Of a stretch of DNA of 58,683 bases, positions 28,324 to 36,002 are shown piece by piece. A model generated the notes under the pieces. That model ran no database searches and was not told the origin of the DNA. It was given only the letters and a program-made list of their open reading frames with translations. Positions within the stretch are counted from its first letter, which is position 1; every line of letters begins with the position of its first letter. Origin of the DNA: an alpha proteobacterium AAP81b (GTDB taxonomy: Bacteria; Pseudomonadota; Alphaproteobacteria; Sphingomonadales; Sphingomonadaceae); NCBI GenBank assembly GCA_001295935.1, contig LJHX01000089.1, positions 1 through 58,683 on the forward strand, given 5' to 3'. The translations under genes and the position numbers were made by a program.

Positions 28324-29934
28324 ATTGACGAAGTCCCAGACCTTGGAAATCACCACCGACCCCTCGCCGACTGCCGACGCCACCCGCTTGACCGACCCGG
28401 CGCGGACGTCGCCGACCGCGAAGATGCCGGGCTGCGACGTCGCATAGGGCGAGGCGGCGCCAGCCGCGGCCCCGGTCAGCACGAAGCCCTTGCTGTCGAG
28501 CGCGACGAGGCCCGACAGCCAGCCGGTGTTGGGCGCGGCGCCGACCATGATGAACACCGCGCGCGTCGGCACGTCGCGGGTGGCGCCGCCGGCGACGTCG
28601 CGGAGGGTGACGCCCTGAAGAGTCTCGCCGCCGTGCAGCGCGCAGACCTCGGCGCCATAGTCGATGGTAATGGCCGGATCGGCCTCGAGCCGGCTGGAGA
28701 GATAGCTCGACATCGAGGCGGCGAGCGAGCTGCCGCGCACCAGCAGCCGCACCGCCCGCGCCGACCGGCTGAGATACATCGCCGCCTGTCCGGCCGAATT
28801 GCCGCCGCCGATGACGATCGCCTCGGTGCCGCGGCAATAGCGCGCCTCGACCTCGGTCGCGGCATAATAGACCCCGGCGCCCTCGAATTCCGCCAGCCGC
28901 GGGATCGGCAGCCGGCGATACTGGACGCCGGTTGCCACCACCACCGCCGGCGCCCGCACCCGCTGGCCATTGTCGAAGGTCGTGCAGAAATCGCCACCGT
29001 CGAGCTTGTCGAGGCTGGTGACGCGGCGTGGCATGGCAAAGCGCGTGCCGAACTTCATCGCCTGGACCTCGCCGCGCCAGACGAGGTCGGCGCCGGAGAT
29101 GCCGGTCGGAAAGCCCATATAGTTTTCGACGCGGCTCGAGGTCCCGGCCTGGCCGCCGATGGCGACATCCTCGATGACCAGCGCGCACAGCCCTTCGGCA
29201 CCGGCATAGACGCCGGCGGCAACCCCCGCCGGCCCGCCACCGACGATCAGCAGCTGGAAACTTTCATCATTCTGCAGATCGCGGTTGAGCCCGAGCAGCC
29301 GCGCCACCTTGTCGGGCGTCGGATCCTCGACGACGGTATCGCGCCCGAAGATCAGCGCCGGCTTGCCCGCGTCGATCGTGCAGGCGCTCGCCGTGGCGGC
29401 GGCCTCCGGGCTGCCGAGGCGCAGCGATTGATAGGGGATGCGGTTGCGGCTGGCGAAGGCGGCGATCTCGCGCAGGTTGCGGTCCTGTTCCTCACCGATC
29501 AGCACCAGGCTCGAATCGCGGTCGTCGAGCTGGCGGCGGCGGCGTGCCGAAAACACCGTGATGATGATGTCGGACATTTCGGGGATCTGCGACATCAGCG
29601 TCAGCATCGCCTCGCGCGGCACTTCGATGACCCTGGTGTCGCGCACCGTGCGCATGGCCAGCGACCAGCTGCCGCCGTTCAGAAAGGCGATTTCGCCCAT
29701 GAACTGGGTCGCCCCCAAGGTCGATGGCAGGTGGCGCTCGTCGGTGAACGGGTTGACCACCTCGACCTCGCCGTCGAGGACATAGGTGAAGCGGTCGAAG
29801 GGGTCGCCGACCTTCGCCACCATGGTGCCGGCGGGATAGTCGACGATGGTGCCGGCGGCGCGCAGTGCCTCGACATGTGCCGGCGCCAGCGGCGTGCGGA
29901 TCATTTCGCGCAGGTCGGCGCCGATCGTTTCCAT
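28312..29934 (-). CDS. Cyclic-nucleotide-domain fused thioredoxin-reductase-like flavoprotein
   Basis: The 540-residue protein has an N-terminal cNMP-binding-like domain (about 15-140; VLDGEVEVVNPF, GATQFMGEIAFLNGG), a short linker domain, and a TrxB-like FAD/NAD(P)H part with GGGPAGVAAGVYAGAEGL and GGGNSAGQAAMYLS. The redox CxxC of true thioredoxin reductases is missing: the region reads GGQAGTSSRVENYMGFP. It is therefore a ferredoxin-reductase- or TrxB-like oxidoreductase rather than a thioredoxin reductase. The start at 29934 begins METIGADL; the frame is open to 30183. Confidence 0.85.
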   Translation of the reverse strand: METIGADLREMIRTPLAPAHVEALRAAGTIVDYPAGTMVAKVGDPFDRFTYVLDGEVEVVNPFTDERHLPSTLGATQFMGEIAFLNGGSWSLAMRTVRDTRVIEVPREAMLTLMSQIPEMSDIIITVFSARRRRQLDDRDSSLVLIGEEQDRNLREIAAFASRNRIPYQSLRLGSPEAAATASACTIDAGKPALIFGRDTVVEDPTPDKVARLLGLNRDLQNDESFQLLIVGGGPAGVAAGVYAGAEGLCALVIEDVAIGGQAGTSSRVENYMGFPTGISGADLVWRGEVQAMKFGTRFAMPRRVTSLDKLDGGDFCTTFDNGQRVRAPAVVVATGVQYRRLPIPRLAEFEGAGVYYAATEVEARYCRGTEAIVIGGGNSAGQAAMYLSRSARAVRLLVRGSSLAASMSSYLSSRLEADPAITIDYGAEVCALHGGETLQGVTLRDVAGGATRDVPTRAVFIMVGAAPNTGWLSGLVALDSKGFVLTGAAAGAASPYATSQPGIFAVGDVRAGSVKRVASAVGEGSVVISKVWDFVNSSQ

Positions 29935-30035
29935 GGGGCTCGGGCTTTCGACGGGAGTGGCGGGGCGCCGGCAGGGTATCGCCGGCCGCGGCCTGCTGTC
30001 GAGAGCCGGGCGACCGGATCGGTCGCCTCGCGCGC

Positions 30036-30815
30036 TTACCGCTCGACGCGCGACCGGTTGAAGATCAGCCCGCCGCGGCGCCGGGCCTCGGCCGGGTCGC
30101 AGGGCGCGGCCTTGAGGCGCGGCGCGCTGGCCAGCAGCGTCGACAGCGGCAACAGCGCCGCCCAGCGCGTCTTGGCGACGCACACCGCGCCATCGGGAGC
30201 CCAGCCGGCCTCGAACAGAAAGGTCGGATCGTTGACCGTGTCGGGCGCCTGCACGCCGATATCGTCCCAGACGTCGATGCCGGTGCCATCGCGGGTATGG
30301 GCGGTGCCGCGGCCATCATAATCGGCGCGGACGAGATGCTGGCAGGCGCGGTAATGGTCGAGCAGCGGCGTGCCGCGCGGCCCGACGCCCCAGGGATCAT
30401 AGCCCCAGAGGCGGCATTTGGCCTGTGACCCCGAGGTGCAGGTGAGGAACCATTTGTCCTTTTCGGCGAGGAACTTCTGGCCGTCCCAGCGCCCGGCCAT
30501 CGGAAAGGCGGCGCGGCGGCCTTGCGCATCGGCGTCGCACATCGGCCGCCACTGGCCGTCGTCGCCCTCGACCTTGAGGTCGTGGAGCAGCACCTTGGAA
30601 TTGTCGGCGGCGATGCTGGTGCCATCGATGCGCACCCGCGCCGCAATGCCTTCGGGCGTCACCATGTCGAACACCGCGCCGGTCAGTTGCTCGGACGCCA
30701 GGGCGCGGCCGGGCGCGACATCGAGGAAGAAGCGCGTGCCCTCGACGCGCAATTGCGCCGCCGCCGCCGGCATCGCCTGCAGCAGCAGGGTCAGCAGCGC
30801 GATGGATCGGAACAT
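30036..30815 (-). CDS. Secreted ADYC-domain-like protein
   Basis: The 259-residue product has a signal peptide (MFRSIALLTLLLQAMPAAAA) and a C-terminal half matching the ADYC domain pattern as recalled: WFLTCTSGSQAKCRLWGYDP, YRACQHLVRADYDGRGTAHT, RDGTGIDVWDDIGVQ. The name-giving ADYC is ADYD here. Several other cysteines remain and may pair in the periplasm or outside. The ATG at 30815 has GGGGAGA upstream. It is the second gene after the NG-repeat protein and ends with TAA. Function of the domain is unknown. Confidence 0.75.
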   Translation of the reverse strand: MFRSIALLTLLLQAMPAAAAQLRVEGTRFFLDVAPGRALASEQLTGAVFDMVTPEGIAARVRIDGTSIAADNSKVLLHDLKVEGDDGQWRPMCDADAQGRRAAFPMAGRWDGQKFLAEKDKWFLTCTSGSQAKCRLWGYDPWGVGPRGTPLLDHYRACQHLVRADYDGRGTAHTRDGTGIDVWDDIGVQAPDTVNDPTFLFEAGWAPDGAVCVAKTRWAALLPLSTLLASAPRLKAAPCDPAEARRRGGLIFNRSRVER

Positions 30816-30836
30816 GGCCAATCTCCCCTAACGAGC

Positions 30837-30864
30837 GCGCCCCGGATGCCGACATCCGGGGCGC
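30837..30864. terminator. 12-bp-stem hairpin between two co-directional genes
   Basis: GCGCCCCGGATG-CCGA-CATCCGGGGCGC is a perfect hairpin in the 72-bp gap between the NG-repeat gene and the ADYC gene. No T-run follows in either direction. It could weaken read-through or protect the upstream mRNA end, giving different amounts of the two proteins. This is inferred from position. Confidence 0.5.
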
Positions 30865-30887
30865 AACATGGCATTTCACGCCGGCGA

Positions 30888-31256
30888 TCAGCGCAGTTCG
30901 ATGGTTTCGCCATTGGCCAGCGTCACCCGCTGCACGGTAAAGCCGGCGGCACTCGGTACGGTGCCGTTCAACGACTGCCCGTTCAGCGAGCGCCCGTTCA
31001 TCCGGGCGCCGTTGAACCGGTTACCGTTGAAGCGGAAGGTGTTGAGTTTCGCGCCATTCTTGAGCAGGCCGTTCAACTTGAGGCCGTTGAACACCTTGGT
31101 ATTGAACTTTGCGCCATTGAGCCGCATCCCGTTCCACTTGATCCCGTTGGTTTCCGTGCCCTGCAGGACGATTCCCGGTCCGGCGGCGGCGGGCGCGGCG
31201 GCGGCGAGCATGGCGATGGCGGCGCCGGCGGCGATGGCGATGGTCTTGATCTTCAT
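30888..31256 (-). CDS. Secreted NG-type pentapeptide-repeat protein
   Basis: The 122-residue product has a signal peptide (MKIKTIAIAAGAAIAMLAAA) and then about 13 tandem five-residue units of pattern N-G-x-x-[LFWM], for example NGIKW, NGMRL, NGAKF, NGLKL, NGNRF, NGARM, NGRSL and NGQSL; two units have NT for NG. A short tail ends in LANGETIELR. The period of five suggests a right-handed beta-helix like pentapeptide-repeat proteins, but the sequence is not the usual A(D/N)Lxx. AAGGGGAAAG precedes the ATG at 31256. Confidence 0.75.
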   Translation of the reverse strand: MKIKTIAIAAGAAIAMLAAAAPAAAGPGIVLQGTETNGIKWNGMRLNGAKFNTKVFNGLKLNGLLKNGAKLNTFRFNGNRFNGARMNGRSLNGQSLNGTVPSAAGFTVQRVTLANGETIELR

Positions 31257-31340
31257 GGCTTTCCCCTTGGATTTTTCGCCGCCGCAGCACCTCGCCGGGC
31301 GGGATGGCGGCTCATTAGGCGGCACGGCCGAGCAGCGGCA

Positions 31341-31410
31341 GTTGCACCGGCCGTCGCCGAACCGAACAACCGTTGCACGCCAGCGTGCAACGGTTGCATG
31401 CACCGTTGCA
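31341..31410. promoter_or_regulatory. Array of GTTGCA half-sites between divergent genes
   Basis: Half-sites of form GTTGCA occur at 31341, 31372, 31393 and 31405, with inverted copies at 31386-31391 and 31397-31403 (imperfect). GTTGCACG-CCAG-CGTGCAAC (31372-31391) is a perfect 8-bp-arm dyad, and CAACGG/CCGTTG (31388-31408) flanks a second near-palindrome. The array lies between the secreted NG-repeat gene and the HTH regulator gene, probably as the regulator's operator. Confidence 0.65.
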
Positions 31411-31441
31411 GCGCCGCGCCCCGTATGAAAGAACTACCACC

Positions 31442-32362
31442 ATGGCGAGGGCGGACCATTTCGGCGAGAAACTGACGCTGGTGTTGAAGGCACTGTCGAT
31501 CAGCCGTGGCCGCCTTGCCGCCGAAGTCGGCGTCGACAAATCGGTCGTCGGCCGCTGGGCCTCGGGGACGGTCATGCCTTCCTCGCTTAATCTCGAACGC
31601 CTGACGCATTACATCGCCGGCCGGGCACCGGGTTTCACCCTGCTCGATTGGGATCGCGAGCTTGCCGCGCTGGCGGCCCTGCTCGGCGTCGCAGCGCCCG
31701 CCGCCGCGGAAAGCAGCAGCGCTGCCGTATCGAACTTTCTCCCCGAAGCCATGCTTGCCGAAGGCCGCGCCAATATCAGCGCGCGTGGCGGCGACTTCGC
31801 CGGCATCTGGCGCACCACCCGCCCCCAGGCCGGGATGAAGGACCAGCTGATCCACGATCACATCCTGCAATGGGTGGCGCCCGATGGCCTGCTTCGCCAC
31901 ATCTACTGTGTCGCCGGGCAGATCCGCTATGAAGGCTGGGCGATCCCGATCCACGACCAGCTCTACACGATCACCAGCGACGCCGCCTCGGGCACCTTCA
32001 TCTTCACCATCCTGCACGGCGTCCCCCGCCGGCGTGCCATGGTGATGGAGGGCATTGCGCTCAACTGCATGCGCGGCCGCGACAGCCTGATCACCGCCAC
32101 CCCCTGCCTGTTCGAGCGCGTTGCCGACGTCACCGGCGACATGGCCGCCGACGAGGCGCGTTTCACCGACGCCATCGCCGGCCCGGTGATCGCCCCCGAA
32201 GGCAGCATCAGCGCCGAGGTCCGCGCCCGCATGTTCCCCGATATCGGCCCGGTCGCAGCGGCCAATGGCGGCCACCGCATGCTGGCCGTCGCCCTGTCGA
32301 ACAGCCTGGCCAGTGTCGCGCCGCTCGGTTCCAGCTTCTGGACGCAGCGGCCGGCCGAATAG
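31442..32362 (+). CDS. HTH (XRE-like) transcriptional regulator with a ligand-like C-terminal domain
   Basis: The 306-residue protein starts with an XRE-like helix-turn-helix (LTLVLKALSISRGRLAAEVG, VDKSVVGRWASGTVMPSSLN). About 200 residues of unassigned beta-rich sequence follow (GDFAGIWRTTRPQAGMKDQL, LRHIYCVAGQIRYEGWAIPI). It is divergent from the NG-repeat/ADYC pair with a dyad array between, so it probably regulates that pair and itself. The ATG at 31442 is chosen because the frame upstream runs through the operator. Confidence 0.78.
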   Translation: MARADHFGEKLTLVLKALSISRGRLAAEVGVDKSVVGRWASGTVMPSSLNLERLTHYIAGRAPGFTLLDWDRELAALAALLGVAAPAAAESSSAAVSNFLPEAMLAEGRANISARGGDFAGIWRTTRPQAGMKDQLIHDHILQWVAPDGLLRHIYCVAGQIRYEGWAIPIHDQLYTITSDAASGTFIFTILHGVPRRRAMVMEGIALNCMRGRDSLITATPCLFERVADVTGDMAADEARFTDAIAGPVIAPEGSISAEVRARMFPDIGPVAAANGGHRMLAVALSNSLASVAPLGSSFWTQRPAE

Positions 32363-32417
32363 GCCGCGGCCGCCCCAGGCCAGACACCTTCAAACGCACA
32401 ACTGGCCCGGGGATCGC

Positions 32418-32750
32418 CTAGATCGCCGGCGCGCCGAGTTCCGCCCGCCACCGTGCCAGGGCATCGCGCAGCTGGCTGGCAAGCAGCGCGCGATCTTCCT
32501 CCTTCGGGAGCAGTTCGAGCGGTTCGAGGCTGAAGCTCGCCTCGCCGTGCAGCGCCCATGCCGCCTGCAGGGCGCGGTTGGTATGGCCGCCGAAGCGCAG
32601 CGACGCGAACTGGCGGTTGCCGATCGTCGCCATGTCGGCGGCCTGGCCGAGCCAGACGTCGCCGCTCGCCGCGCAGCGCATGGCATAGATGCCCGGCGCC
32701 GACTTGCGCTCCTTGAACGCCGCGATGGCTGCCTTGCGATCGATTGCCAT
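32418..32750 (-). CDS. GIY-YIG nuclease family protein
   Basis: This short protein (110 residues) has a GIY-YIG-like start, PGIYAMRCAASGDVWLGQA, in which the YIG is VWLG, and then a helical domain (NRQFASLRFGGHTNRALQAA). It resembles the small GIY-YIG proteins of alphaproteobacteria whose activity is not established. The ATG at 32750 is chosen over GTG/TTG codons upstream. It is divergent from argC across 79 bp. Confidence 0.72.
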   Translation of the reverse strand: MAIDRKAAIAAFKERKSAPGIYAMRCAASGDVWLGQAADMATIGNRQFASLRFGGHTNRALQAAWALHGEASFSLEPLELLPKEEDRALLASQLRDALARWRAELGAPAI

Positions 32751-32829
32751 GCACCTGTGAAGCAGAATAGCCGCGGCAGGGGAAGCGCGCGCTTGAACCC
32801 AAGGGCGGCGGTGCCCATAACCCGCCACC

Positions 32830-33867
32830 ATGACTGATCGCCTCCGCATCGCCGTCCTTGGCGCCTCCGGCTATACCGGCGCCGATCTGGTGCGCTTGGC
32901 GCTGACGCATCCGCGTGTCGAGATCACCGCGCTCGTCGCCAATGCCAAGGCCGGGCAGGCGATGCAGGCGATCTGGCCGCATTTCGCGCCTTATCGCGCC
33001 CTGCCGACGCTGGTGCAGGCCGATGATGTCGACTGGTCGGGCATAGACGCGGTGTTCGGCTGCCTGCCGCACGCGACCTCGGCCGAGCTGCTGTCGAAGA
33101 TCGAAGGTCCACGCATCATCGACCTGTCGGCGGATTTCCGCCTGAAGGACGCAGCAACCTATGCCGACTGGTATGGCGGCGCGCATCCCGCCCCCGAGCT
33201 GCTGCCGCAAGCCGTCTATGGCCTGACCGAATTCGCCCGCGCGGCGCTGCCTGCCGCCAGCGTCGTCGCCTGCCCAGGCTGCTATCCGACCGCGGTGCTG
33301 CTCGCCCTGCTGCCGCTGGTCGAAGCCGGCGCGATTGCGGCCGACCGCATCACCGTCAATGCCCTCAGCGGCGTTTCGGGCAGCGGGCGCGGCCTGAAGG
33401 AAGCCAATCTCTTCGCCGAAGTCGCCGAGGCGGTGCATCCCTATGGCATCGGCCACCACCGCCATATGCCCGAGATGGAGCAGGAATTGGCCTTGCGCGC
33501 CGGCCGCCCGGTGACGATCAGCTTCACCCCGCATCTCGTGCCGATGAACCGCGGCGAGCTCGTCACCTGCGTCGTCGAGCTTGCCGGTGGCCTCGCCGAG
33601 GCGCGCACCGCGCTCGCCACGCGCTATGCCGACGAGCCTTTCGTGCATCTGCTCCCGGAAGGCGTCGCGCCGGCAACCCGCATGGTTCGCGGCTCCAATA
33701 ATACGGTCATCAACATCTTCGCCGATCGCGTGCCGGGGCGCGCGTTGGTCATCGCCGCGATCGACAATCTGGTGAAGGGCTCGTCGGGCCAGGCGATCCA
33801 GAACATGAACGTCGCTTTCGGGCTGCCCGAGACCTTGGGGCTCGAAGCCGCGCCCTTGTTCCCGTGA
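32830..33867 (+). CDS. argC: N-acetyl-gamma-glutamyl-phosphate reductase ArgC
   Basis: ArgC makes N-acetylglutamate semialdehyde in arginine synthesis. It has the N-terminal NADP fold (IAVLGASGYTGADLVRLA), the catalytic cysteine in VVACPGCYPTAVLLALLPL, SGVSGSGRG and the GIGHHRHMPEMEQ segment. The 345-residue length is normal. Its stop overlaps the GTG start of the next gene (GTGA). Confidence 0.96.
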   Translation: MTDRLRIAVLGASGYTGADLVRLALTHPRVEITALVANAKAGQAMQAIWPHFAPYRALPTLVQADDVDWSGIDAVFGCLPHATSAELLSKIEGPRIIDLSADFRLKDAATYADWYGGAHPAPELLPQAVYGLTEFARAALPAASVVACPGCYPTAVLLALLPLVEAGAIAADRITVNALSGVSGSGRGLKEANLFAEVAEAVHPYGIGHHRHMPEMEQELALRAGRPVTISFTPHLVPMNRGELVTCVVELAGGLAEARTALATRYADEPFVHLLPEGVAPATRMVRGSNNTVINIFADRVPGRALVIAAIDNLVKGSSGQAIQNMNVAFGLPETLGLEAAPLFP

Positions 33868-34391
33868 TCGCGACCGAGCGCCTGATCCTGCGGCAATGGC
33901 GGGACAGCGACCGTGAGCCCTTCGCCGCGATGGGCGCCGACCCCGAGGTCATGGCGCATTTCCCGGCACTGCTGACCAGCGCCGAAAGCGATGCGATCGT
34001 CGACCGGTTGAGCACCGACATCGCCGCGCGCGGCTGGGGGCTGTGGGCGATTGAGTGCCGTGACGATGGCAGGTTCCTCGGCTTTACCGGCCTCAACCCG
34101 GTCACCTTTCCCTGCCCTGTCGAAGGCGATGTCGAGATCGGCTGGCGCCTCGCCCGCGCCGCCTGGGGCCAGGGCTATGCCCGCGAAGCCGCCAGCGCCG
34201 CGCTGGCCTTCGGCTGGCAGCTGGGCCTGCCGCGCATCGTGTCCTTCACCGTCCCCGCCAACGTGCGCTCCTGGGGGCTGATGCAGCGCATCGGTCTCGA
34301 CCGCCGCGACGACCTTGACTTCGATCACCCCCGCCTGCCCGCCGACCATCCCCTGCGACGCCATATCGTCTACGCCGCGGACCGCGCATGA
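33864..34391 (+). CDS. GNAT family N-acetyltransferase (RimJ/RimL type)
   Basis: This 175-residue acetyltransferase begins TERLILRQWRDSDREPFAAM, with the acetyl-CoA-binding stretch ARAAWGQGYAREAASAALAF. It starts with GTG overlapping the argC stop and ends in ATGA with the next gene, so three genes are translationally coupled. The acceptor is unknown; the RimJ-like sequence does not prove a ribosomal target. Confidence 0.83.
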   Translation: MIATERLILRQWRDSDREPFAAMGADPEVMAHFPALLTSAESDAIVDRLSTDIAARGWGLWAIECRDDGRFLGFTGLNPVTFPCPVEGDVEIGWRLARAAWGQGYAREAASAALAFGWQLGLPRIVSFTVPANVRSWGLMQRIGLDRRDDLDFDHPRLPADHPLRRHIVYAADRA

Positions 34392-34918
34392 CCCTCCACA
34401 GCTTCGCCGGCATCCACCCGACCGTCGCGCCGAGTGCCTTCATCGCGCCGGGCGCGCAGATCATCGGCGCCGTCACCATCGGCGACGACGCATCGATCTG
34501 GTACAATTGCGTGCTGCGCGGCGATGTCGAGACGATCAGCGTCGGCGCGCGATCGAACATCCAGGACGGCAGTGTCGTCCATGTCACGACGCGGCGCTGG
34601 AAGACCGAAATCCACGACGACGTGCTGATCGGCCACCTCGCGATGATCCATGGCTGCATCATCGAAAGCCATGGCTTCGTCGGCCTTGGCAGCATCGTCA
34701 TGGACGGCTGCGTCATCGAAAGCGACGGCATGCTCGCCGCCGGCGCGATGCTGACCCCGGGCAAGCGCATCGGCCGCGGCGAACTCTGGGCCGGGCGGCC
34801 GGCGAAGCTGCTGCGGCACTTGTCGGCGGACGACATCGCCCGCAACCGCGCCGGCGCCGCGGGCTATGTCGAACTGGCGAAGCTGCACCGCGCGACGACG
34901 ACCGAGCCTCAGGGCTGA
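34388..34918 (+). CDS. Gamma-class carbonic anhydrase family protein
   Basis: This is a left-handed beta-helix hexapeptide protein of 176 residues. It shows YNCVLRGDVETISVGARSNI, QDGSVVHVTTRR, DDVLIGHLAMIHGCIIES, then GFVGLGSIVMDGCVIES and GKRIGRGELWAGRPAK. The usual three metal histidines appear as HV, HLAMIH. It is like YrdA/CaiE-type gamma-carbonic anhydrases; activity is not established. The 3' end overlaps the convergent gene by 10 bp. Confidence 0.88.
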   Translation: MTLHSFAGIHPTVAPSAFIAPGAQIIGAVTIGDDASIWYNCVLRGDVETISVGARSNIQDGSVVHVTTRRWKTEIHDDVLIGHLAMIHGCIIESHGFVGLGSIVMDGCVIESDGMLAAGAMLTPGKRIGRGELWAGRPAKLLRHLSADDIARNRAGAAGYVELAKLHRATTTEPQG

Positions 34919-35457
34919 TCCTGCGGCCAGGCGGCTGCCTGCGCCGCTGCCCAGGCGATCCAGGCGTCGTCCTTGGCTAGCGCTTCGTCGGCTGCGGCGG
35001 CGGCGGCTGCGGCAGTGTCGAAAGCCACCCACCCGGCGGCCGGGCAAGCGGTGTCGAGAGGCCCGGCGGCGGCGGCGGGAAGGGCAATTGTTGCACTCGC
35101 GCCGGGGCCACCGCCAACGGCACGGGCCGCGGCCCAGCGCAGGCGGAGATTGTCGCCGCGGCGAGCCAGATCGGCACGTGTTTCGGCAAGCGCATCATCG
35201 GTTCCTTTCGAAATTCGGCTCTGCTGCGCCGTCAACGCAGCGATCCGCGCGGCCTGGGCGGCTTCGGCGGCGGCAGTGGCGGTTTCGATGGCGCCGCGAT
35301 CGGCCGCGGCCTGTTGCTGTACCCCTTTGGTAAAGGCGGCGGCGACCTTGCCCTGGTGCCAGCGGACGATGCCGAGCAACAGCAGCGTCGCCGCCAGCCC
35401 TGCCCAGACGCCACGCGGCACCGCGCCGAGCCAGCGCAGGATCGCCAATCCGGTCAT
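34909..35457 (-). CDS. Membrane-anchored coiled-coil protein (spanin/Rz-like)
   Basis: This 182-residue protein has one N-terminal membrane segment (GVWAGLAATLLLLGIVRW) followed by a long Ala-rich helix (QQQAAADRGAIETATAAAEA), as in phage Rz-type spanins and some tail-adjacent proteins. The Ala-rich C-terminus ends in WAAAQAAAWPQDQP. Its ATG overlaps the stop of the small two-helix membrane gene (ATGA). The phage-lysis identity is an inference from shape and pairing. Confidence 0.55.
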   Translation of the reverse strand: MTGLAILRWLGAVPRGVWAGLAATLLLLGIVRWHQGKVAAAFTKGVQQQAAADRGAIETATAAAEAAQAARIAALTAQQSRISKGTDDALAETRADLARRGDNLRLRWAAARAVGGGPGASATIALPAAAAGPLDTACPAAGWVAFDTAAAAAAAADEALAKDDAWIAWAAAQAAAWPQDQP

Positions 35458-35744
35458 TTCGTTTCTCCCGAAGCGGTGAAATCGGCGCCCATGAAGCGCG
35501 CCGACAGCTGGCGCAGCGCGACGCTCATGCCGAGGCCGATGAGGACGATGGCGAGCAGCGCGAGGCAGGCGAAGAGCGCGTGGCTTACCGCCGTCAGCCG
35601 CGCTGCCGCGAGCGCCGGGGGCCAGCGGTCGCTGGCGACTATCGCCGCCAGCAGCGCGGCGAATGCTGTCAGCGCCATGCCGGCGCCGACAAATGCCAGT
35701 GCCAACAGGCTGCGGCGCCACTGCGGATCGCGAAAGCCGGTCAT
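35454..35744 (-). CDS. Small two-pass membrane protein (holin-like)
   Basis: This 96-residue protein has two predicted membrane segments (LLALAFVGAGMALTAFAALL and ALFACLALLAIVLIGLGMSV) and a short charged tail. With the coupled coiled-coil protein downstream it looks like a holin-spanin pair. No endolysin or phage structural gene is near. GAAGGGCAGGGC precedes the ATG at 35744. The TGTCCTACAC box lies 59 bp upstream. Confidence 0.55.
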   Translation of the reverse strand: MTGFRDPQWRRSLLALAFVGAGMALTAFAALLAAIVASDRWPPALAAARLTAVSHALFACLALLAIVLIGLGMSVALRQLSARFMGADFTASGETK

Positions 35745-35780
35745 GCCCTGCCCTTCACCAAACGATGGGCAGCGCAATAT

Positions 35781-35803
35781 CCTATTTGGTTATGTGTAGG
35801 ACA
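35781..35803 (-). promoter_or_regulatory. TGTCCTACAC-ATAA-CCAAATAGG box
   Basis: It has the same box as at 18111 and 55471, on the minus strand and pointing to the holin-like gene. GATATTGC follows, offering a weak -10-like TATTGC. No 35-bp repeat is found downstream here, so the box exists independently of the repeat. Confidence 0.5.
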
Positions 35804-35865
35804 GCGAAAAATGCCGGCAGCCGCTGCCGGTGAAAATTGTCATCGATGAACATGCGGGGTCGGAC

Positions 35866-35942
35866 TGGTCGGAGCGACAGGATTCGAACCTGCGACCCTT
35901 AGACCCCCAGTCTAATGCGCTACCAGACTGCGCCACGCTCCG
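35866..35942 (-). tRNA. tRNA-Pro (GGG)
   Basis: The minus strand folds as a normal tRNA: acceptor stem CGGAGCG/CGCTCCG, anticodon loop CTGGGGG with anticodon GGG, T-loop GGTTCGAATCC, discriminator A and encoded CCA at 35868-35866. It reads leftward in the gap before the holin-like gene, 60 bp from prsR. Confidence 0.95.
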
Positions 35943-36002
35943 ACCGAAGGGCGCGGATAGGCCAGCCGGCCGGGCATTGCAAGCACTCGCCGCCCGGCGC
36001 CG

